DNA of 64,000 bases from Apteryx mantelli (Eukaryota; Chordata; Aves; Apterygiformes; Apterygidae), in NCBI RefSeq assembly GCF_036417845.1, contig NC_089981.1, positions 63,763,268 through 63,827,267 on the forward strand. The letters are read 5' to 3'. Positions within the stretch are counted from its first letter, which is position 1. The number at the start of each line of letters is the position of its first letter. The notes below the pieces were generated by a model. It was given only the letters and a program-made list of their open reading frames with translations, was not told the DNA's origin and did not search any database. A program made the translations under genes and the position numbers. This document shows, piece by piece, positions 60,201 to 64,000 of this stretch.

Positions 60201-63200
60201 CACACAGGGAGACAGTCCTGAAGTCTTCCCCTTCCAGAGTGGGGAAGGCTGGGTACATAAGAGGAGCTGCTCCACCTGCTGCAGGCTCTGCCCAGGGATG
60301 CACCATGCCAGGACTCTACTCTATCCCCATCCCAGTCCACCCCCAGATCCCCTCCCCCCCACCATTATACCAGTGATCAGGGCTCACATTGCAGGCTCCT
60401 GCCCATTATCTCCATGGGCCTGGCCTCCATGTGCCTCAAGCAGATGGAGCAAGGCCTTTCCACTTGCTCAGCCTAAATTCCAGCTGATGACAAATGTAGA
60501 GCAGCAACAAAGCAAAGAGCTTTCCTTCACCCAGCAAGCAGCTACACGCTGGTGACCTCCCTTCCCCTTGCCACTCACTCCCTACAAACCCTCAGCAAAG
60601 GGCAATGGAAGATGTCTACATGTGAGCTGGGGAGTCCTGCCTAGGGCGGAGCAGAGCTCATTGGGATTTCTAAGGGGGTCTTTGCTGATTGCCATCTTCC
60701 ATGACAGGGTCCTGTCCCTGAGTCAGCAGGAGAGAGTGATCCCTGTGGATCAGGCTCTCCCAGGGCAGACCTGCAAGAAAGGAGCATGTGCATGTGCACA
60801 TGAGAGAGAGCAAGGGAGGGAGAATCAAGTGAAGGATGAGTCTGGAAAGGTCCAACTGATGGGGCCTTTCAGAAAAAGCTTCTCCCTCACCCTGGTGGTG
60901 GTGGCAGCACTGGGCCAGACGGCATATCACTTACCCTGACAGGTCTGCTTGTTCTCCGAGACGATCAAGGTGTACCCAGAGTAGCAGAGGCATACATAGG
61001 AGCCCACATTATTGATACAGTGACCTTTTCCAGCACAAGGATCCTTCAGGCATTCATCTTCATCTGGGCTCAGGCAAGAAAGGCAGTCACCATTAGCAGC
61101 TCCCTGCTGACCCTCCCTCCAGGCCTGAACTCTGTGGGGCACAGGGTGGGCAGAGGCCCAGTAGAGATGCCAGAAAACTTTCTCTCAGAGAGTCTGCATG
61201 ACCCAAGTGTCTGTTGAGCCCTAGCAAGCACCCTGAGAGTGCTGAGGGCCTGCTCTTAAAACCTCCCCTGAGCACAAAGGCTGGTGGTCAGAGCAGGTGT
61301 CCTCCAGCCCCAGTACCGCTTACATGAGACAGGTGGCTGGCTCCTCTCCCCTACTGGGAAGTCTCTACAGGAGAGAGCCGAAGGTCAGCACTGCCCTGAA
61401 CTCTTAGTGCCTCACATGCCAACCTGCCTATCACACTCTGGTGTGGGGCTGCGATGCTGCACATCTCCCTGCTCACCTCTCGAAATAAAAAAGGCGTCAA
61501 CGTACCAAGGCAGCTGAGGCGGCTGGGGTGCAACTGATAGCCTGGGTGACACAAGCAGCTGTATCCATCCAGGGTGAGCACACAAGCGCCTGCTCCACAG
61601 GAGAGGGGTGAAGAGGAACAGCTACTGGTCTCTGGGGTGGAGAAAGCATGAGGTTGTGGGCAGCACCAAAAGGGTGCAGGAAGTCCAAGGTCTGTGTTTC
61701 GTGTCCCCACTAACACTCCTGGGAGATTGCTGTCTCCGTGTTCCCTTCTTGGACAGTAATGGAGCAGGCTCAGCTTGCTCCTCTAATCCTCAGGCAGCCT
61801 GTGTCCATGCGGCTGTAGGGAGGACATGGCATTCTCAAGTGCAGACCCTGCTACCTCCTCTGGCCCTGAGTTGTGCTGGGATGCCGCAGTCCCCTGCATA
61901 ACTGAGCCCCAACCCCACAAGGTGCTGTTACGAAACCAGCCAGCCCCATACAGGCAAGAGGTCTCGGAGGACAGCTGGTGGCAGTGCATGGCACATTCAA
62001 AGGGGCTCCTTCTTGGGCCAGAGCAGGGTGGGACACTCACCTGCCTTCCCACCGCCCCATTGAACAGGGGACAGCCAGTGGTGGGGAAGCAAGGGGGTGC
62101 AGAAGAAGGCCAGCAGTGACACTGCACACCCCTCAATGCTCAGCCAGGCCCACAGCCAGACCAACCTCAAACAAAAGGCTATTGATGGAGGCACATTCCA
62201 TAGCAAGGTGCCTCCGTCAGGCCTTCTCCCAGAGGTGCTCCAGCCCCGCGCAGAGGAGCAGAGGCCACGCTCCCAGACACTTAGGCAACCCTGTAACAAC
62301 AGAGTTCTTGTTATCCATGCAGTAAACAACCCGCCCCTGGGAGCCACATGCTTCCCCTTCCACTCTGACTTCCCAGTGACTCAACACTCTGCTGCAGAGG
62401 GAATGGTGCCAAAGCAACTGGAGCAAGCGCGTGATTCCCCTTCTCTGGGAGTCACTGCCATGCTGTGTCAGACAAATGAACTGCAGGCAGGGAAGGACAC
62501 AGACAGCCAAACTCTTTGCTCCCCTTACAGGATCACTCTCATATCTCCCCACACCCGGCTGTCTTTCCCAGGCTGGGAGCAGTCAGGGTCAGGCTGGAAC
62601 AGGGTGGGTGAGGCAGTGACAACACTCCAGGGTGTTATGCCAGGGACTTTTTGGGTGGAAGTCAAGTGGGGCATGTGGGAAGACAAGAGGTTTGGGAAAG
62701 GAGAAAGCCCCGTACAGAACTGAGGGCACAGTTTCCCTGTAGTTCCAGGCCCACAGAGGAGGGAAATCCCCAAGAGCTGTGGACACACACCTGAGTCTTG
62801 CGCTGACATCTGTGTTGGAACTGCATCAATGTGGGGGGTAGTGGTGCCAGGCATGGGAGGAGCATGCGGGGACTCTTCTTTCTCTGCTGAGGTGATTGAG
62901 GAAGAACAAGAAAGACATGAGCTCCAGCCTGGGATCCCAGGTGCAAGTGTGTGCGCAAGACCTGCCCACACTGGGTATCCCAACACCCACAGCCCTGAGA
63001 CAACTTATAGGAAAAGGCAGGGGTGGTGTCAGGCCCAGGTGCAGAAATCTCACAATCCTGTTATTTAAAAAAACCTTATCTATGTCACTCCCCATAGAAC
63101 CAGCATGGCCTGCTGGAGTGGCACCACATCCCTGCATCCCCACACTGGCTGCTCCACAGCCACAGATCTCTGACCATCCACCCACTGTGTAACAAGAGCT

Positions 63201-63895
63201 CCCTCTGCACTGACCCTTAGCCAGTACAGCCAGGAGCCCATCCTGCCCAGCACTGGCTGGTGCCATGCAGAGGAGGCAGCTCAAAACCTCTTCTCTACTA
63301 CTACCACCTTGACCACGTGCCAGCTGGACACTTACCAGTGTGTGTGGCAGGCTCTGGGGTGGCATCAGCAGGGCCCTGAGGGACAGAAACATAAGACTGT
63401 CTTTTCCCACAAGAACATAGCTGAGAGGCAATTTCCCGGAGACACATCCCATACACTTCCCGGCTCCTCTTGCACTCTGAGACACTGCCATGAGAGGAGT
63501 TGCTGCTATGACTGGGTGCACATGGCAGGGCTACATCATTCTGAGCACATCATCCTGAACAAAGCACAGTTCCTCTGGACCTTGGCATCCCACTTTACAT
63601 TCTGACTTCTCAGTTGGACACTCCAGGGTAGGGGTCTGCACAGGGTAGGGTAACCAGTGGTGCAGTGACTTCAGCCACAGCAGCTCAATCGAGGTGTAAG
63701 AGTCTGTAGTTCACACTCTGTTCCCTTAACCAGCAGCTATTTCCTCTCCTTAGTCCTATCTCTGATCACATTTCACACCTCCCCATCATCTATTTGTATG
63801 ATACATGTCACTTTTCCTGCCCATCATGCCACCACAGATATACACAGGCTTAGTGAGATGAGCCTTACTCACCTGCCCAGCAGGAGAAACTTCAC
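45094..63895 (-). CDS. LTBP2: LTBP2, latent TGF-beta binding protein 2 (3' half)
   Basis: Twenty-three in-frame coding exons encode about the last 993 residues, and the 5' half lies beyond the window. LTBP2 is a secreted matrix protein of the fibrillin/LTBP family. It associates with fibrillin-1 microfibrils and elastic fibres and, unlike LTBP1/3/4, is not known to bind latent TGF-beta. Order from the N-side: a Pro/Thr-rich linker in three short exons (63,873-62,791), one EGF without the calcium-binding start (61,506), eleven calcium-binding-type EGF repeats (61,063 to 52,488, most beginning D-x-D/N-E-C), a TB domain (52,226 and 51,899), two EGFs (51,178 and 50,813), the last TB domain (50,415 plus the start of 49,678), a Tyr-rich acidic segment, and two C-terminal EGFs. 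The C-terminal part follows human LTBP2 closely, for example [20 protein letters not shown] and [17 protein letters not shown]. The EGF exons are phase 1-1. Oddities are one AA acceptor, one apparently missing EGF, and a large CR1 in the last intron. Confidence 0.95.
45311..45486. repeat. Cluster of long C runs (G runs in LTBP2 RNA)
   Basis: C runs at about 45,318-45,329, 45,396-45,408 and 45,476-45,486 lie within the last LTBP2 intron. In the sense RNA they are G runs, 50-230 nt upstream of the last exon. Confidence 0.8.
46940..48880 (+). mobile_element. Old CR1 LINE copy in the last LTBP2 intron
   Basis: Many short stretches follow the order of the CR1 second open reading frame (reverse transcriptase). 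One near 47,720 resembles the segment beside the region 'asks for the right to the chromosome'-type linker common to CR1 copies, one near 47,940 ends in GATGAAACTAC after an AATATGGTCTAGATGA-type block, and one near 48,085 resembles the PVLFN catalytic-region approach (GGGGCCTGTCCTGACCCC...TTCAACATTGTCATTAAC). All reading frames are heavily broken and the limits are approximate. The copy is antisense to LTBP2 and accounts for much of its 3.75-kb last intron. Confidence 0.65.
49013..49162 (-). CDS. LTBP2: LTBP2 penultimate EGF exon
   Basis: It encodes [16 protein letters not shown] and [17 protein letters not shown], nearly identical to human LTBP2. Acceptor CCTACAG, donor GTGAGT. Confidence 0.96.
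49403..49678 (-). CDS. LTBP2: LTBP2 Tyr-rich acidic segment exon
   Basis: It begins with the last TB cysteine (FLCNG), then a Glu/Asp/Arg/Tyr-rich stretch with [14 protein letters not shown], corresponding to human GYEYGPGPDDLHYS. Acceptor CTTGTAG, donor GTGAGT. Confidence 0.94.
50248..50415 (-). CDS. LTBP2: LTBP2 last TB domain exon
   Basis: It encodes HLDVCW and [18 protein letters not shown], equivalent to human HMDICW and [14 protein letters not shown]. Donor GTGAGA, and the final TB cysteine is in the next exon. Confidence 0.95.
50673..50813 (-). CDS. LTBP2: LTBP2 EGF exon (DQDEC)
   Basis: An EGF with [13 protein letters not shown], equivalent to human SFHCFCSPPLTLD. Donor GTAAGA. Confidence 0.94.
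51050..51178 (-). CDS. LTBP2: LTBP2 EGF exon (DMDECEIFG)
   Basis: An EGF equivalent to human DADECVIFGPGLC. Acceptor TCTCAG, donor GTAAGA. Confidence 0.94.
51819..51899 (-). CDS. LTBP2: LTBP2 TB domain, second exon
   Basis: A short exon encoding [14 protein letters not shown], with the last TB cysteine, equivalent to human SEICPSGKGYIP. Donor GTACTA. Confidence 0.93.
52035..52226 (-). CDS. LTBP2: LTBP2 TB domain, first exon
   Basis: It carries the cysteine pattern C..C..CCC..C..C of an 8-cysteine TB domain ([16 protein letters not shown]), and the eighth cysteine is in the next exon. NIT gives a possible glycosylation site. Acceptor TCCTAG. Confidence 0.93.
52488..52631 (-). CDS. LTBP2: LTBP2 EGF exon (DVNECELM)
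   Basis: The last EGF before the TB domain, nearly identical to the human [17 protein letters not shown]. Acceptor TTTGCAG, donor GTGAGA. Confidence 0.95.
52897..53150 (-). mobile_element. CR1 LINE 3' fragment, minus strand
   Basis: It reads, on the plus strand, as the reverse complement of a CR1 tail: TCATAGGATCATTCAGGTTGG at the 3' end, then TCCAACCTCCTGCTC, GGATGGAGACTGCATGACC and the GTGAAAAAGTTTTTTCTTAT block. It is 5'-truncated and lies in an LTBP2 intron between the exons at 52,488 and 53,511, in the same orientation as the gene. Confidence 0.8.
53511..53636 (-). CDS. LTBP2: LTBP2 EGF exon (DIDECANET)
   Basis: An EGF equivalent to human DIDECANDTMCGSHGFC. Acceptor CCTGCAG, donor GTGAGA. 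Confidence 0.95.
54846..54977 (-). CDS. LTBP2: LTBP2 EGF exon ([10 protein letters not shown])
   Basis: An EGF with the longer C-terminal loop [14 protein letters not shown], as in the human repeat EDYGDPVCG. Acceptor CCTGCAG, donor GTGAGT. Confidence 0.94.
55237..55359 (-). CDS. LTBP2: LTBP2 EGF exon (DVDECADK)
   Basis: An EGF with [14 protein letters not shown]. Acceptor CTTGCAG, donor GTGAGA. Confidence 0.93.
55455..55580 (-). CDS. LTBP2: LTBP2 EGF exon (DANEC)
   Basis: An EGF with [14 protein letters not shown], equivalent to human [14 protein letters not shown]. Acceptor TCTGCAG, donor GTGAGC. Confidence 0.93.
55894..56016 (-). CDS. LTBP2: LTBP2 EGF exon (DVNECEDP)
   Basis: An EGF equivalent to human DVDECEDPQSSCLGGEC. 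Acceptor GGGCAG, donor GTACAA. Confidence 0.93.
56219..56244. repeat. C run followed by CA repeat
   Basis: About nine C are followed by several CA units, inside an LTBP2 intron. Confidence 0.7.
57310..57632 (+). mobile_element. CR1 LINE 3' fragment, plus strand
   Basis: It contains the CR1 second-frame C-terminal motif ([14 protein letters not shown], then [16 protein letters not shown]), a typical 3' untranslated tail (TTGGACCAGATGATCTCTAG) and the terminal repeat ATTCTGTG twice (57,614-57,629). It is 5'-truncated and inserted in the LTBP2 intron between exons 58,311 and 56,016, antisense to the gene. Confidence 0.88.
58311..58436 (-). CDS. LTBP2: LTBP2 EGF exon (DIDEC)
   Basis: An EGF starting [16 protein letters not shown], equivalent to the human repeat with [13 protein letters not shown]. 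Donor GTATCC. The next exon downstream is 2.3 kb away, and one human repeat appears to be missing between them. Confidence 0.93.
58667..58789 (-). CDS. LTBP2: LTBP2 EGF exon (DVDEC)
   Basis: An EGF starting [16 protein letters not shown], which matches the human repeat containing VCAHG and GYEVTSDEK. Acceptor CATGTAG, donor GTACTG. Confidence 0.93.
59008..59127 (-). CDS. LTBP2: LTBP2 EGF exon (DINEC)
   Basis: A calcium-binding-type EGF starting [16 protein letters not shown]. Acceptor TTGGCAG, donor GTGAGG. Confidence 0.92.
60074..60193 (-). CDS. LTBP2: LTBP2 EGF exon with AA in place of its AG acceptor
   Basis: The EGF module ([12 protein letters not shown]...) is intact and its donor (GTGAAG) is normal. 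Where every sister exon has CAG before the first codon, this one reads CAA (bases 60,194-60,195). An AG at 60,218-60,219 on the minus strand is in the same phase and would add exactly 8 codons (24 nt), so the exon may run 60,074-60,217. Confidence 0.8.
60935..61063 (-). CDS. LTBP2: LTBP2 EGF exon (DEDEC)
   Basis: A complete calcium-binding-type EGF starting [10 protein letters not shown]. Acceptor GCCCAG, donor GTAAGT, phase 1-1. Confidence 0.9.
61506..61631 (-). CDS. LTBP2: LTBP2 EGF exon without calcium-binding start
   Basis: It encodes a six-cysteine EGF module starting ETSSC instead of D-x-D-E-C. The first central EGF of LTBPs after the linker is typically of this non-calcium type. Confidence 0.85.
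62791..62886 (-). CDS. LTBP2: LTBP2 linker exon (96 nt)
   Basis: It encodes 32 residues rich in Pro, Thr and Ala after acceptor CACCTCAG, with a weak GT donor (GTGTGTGT). It is phase 1-1. Confidence 0.65.
63336..63375 (-). CDS. LTBP2: LTBP2 linker exon (40 nt)
   Basis: Lying between CCCTCAG and GTAAGTGT, it encodes [13 protein letters not shown] and one extra base. It restores phase 1 for the following exon, and its composition fits a Pro/Thr-rich linker. Confidence 0.6.
63873..63895 (-). CDS. LTBP2: LTBP2 linker micro-exon (23 nt)
   Basis: A 23-nt exon between TTTCCAG and GTGAGTAAG encodes (G)EVSPAGQ. It enters in phase 1 and leaves in phase 0, complementing the next exon. This is a hand model supported only by splice signals and phase. 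Confidence 0.55.
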
Positions 63896-64000
63896 CTGGA
63901 AAGTGAAACAGTGCATGGTGAGTAGAGACAAGATGGTCTGCCATCCTTCCTGAGTCCTGGCTGCTCTAACATCACCCACCTCCCAGACACTGCCTCTGAG

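Noticed and set aside
61783-62136. Possible extra LTBP2 exon in the intron between 61,631 and 62,791
   Set aside because: It has several cysteines but no EGF or TB spacing, and the exons on either side already join in phase.
1-64000. Endogenous retrovirus or LTR element
   Set aside because: No LTR pair and no retroviral gene motif was recognised in the window.

Overview
This window is vertebrate nuclear DNA, most likely from a bird. It carries three spliced genes with small introns, two GC-rich (CpG-island) promoters, low repeat density, and CR1 LINE copies of the avian type, one ending in the short tandem ATTCTGTG repeat typical of CR1 3' ends. No bacterial operon, tRNA, rRNA or CRISPR is visible. 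The gene set matches the human 14q24.3 neighbourhood LTBP2 / ISCA2 / NPC2.

Layout. (1) 1-33,188 is intergenic: no gene could be recognised, but there is a GC-rich island at about 3.05-4.15 kb, a duplicated element with paired TGACAG/CTGTCA motifs (12.29-12.35 kb and 13.43-13.50 kb), a pair of RFX X-box-like sites (29.05-29.09 kb), a near-perfect 26-nt palindrome (10.02 kb) and an unexplained reading frame at 15.0-15.5 kb. (2) 33,189-34,188, minus strand: ISCA2, four coding exons, with a CpG-island promoter. (3) 34.75-40.6 kb: intergenic. (4) 40,967-43,550, plus strand: NPC2, four coding exons, with its own CpG island. (5) 44.3-64.0 kb, minus strand: the 3' half of LTBP2. Twenty-three coding exons cover the Pro/Thr-rich linker, the central EGF-like array, the last two TB (8-cysteine) domains and the C-terminal EGF pair. 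The 5' half of the gene lies beyond base 64,000.

The three genes do different jobs. ISCA2 works in mitochondrial 4Fe-4S cluster assembly, NPC2 binds cholesterol in the lysosome lumen, and LTBP2 is an extracellular microfibril protein. They are neighbours rather than a pathway. ISCA2 and NPC2 are divergent, as in mammals, but their start codons are 6.8 kb apart. NPC2, not ISCA2, faces the 3' end of LTBP2, which suggests that the pair is inverted relative to the human order. Exon models were built by hand from reading frame, phase and splice signals. All LTBP2 EGF exons are phase 1-1, and the models stay in frame throughout.

Main points for a second look: an LTBP2 EGF exon whose expected AG acceptor reads AA, with an in-frame rescue acceptor 24 nt upstream; an apparent loss of one LTBP2 EGF repeat where a CR1 copy now sits; a GC-AG intron in ISCA2; a compact two-strand poly(A) element between NPC2 and LTBP2; and several candidate regulatory elements in the gene-poor left half. 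I found no system that I would call previously undescribed.
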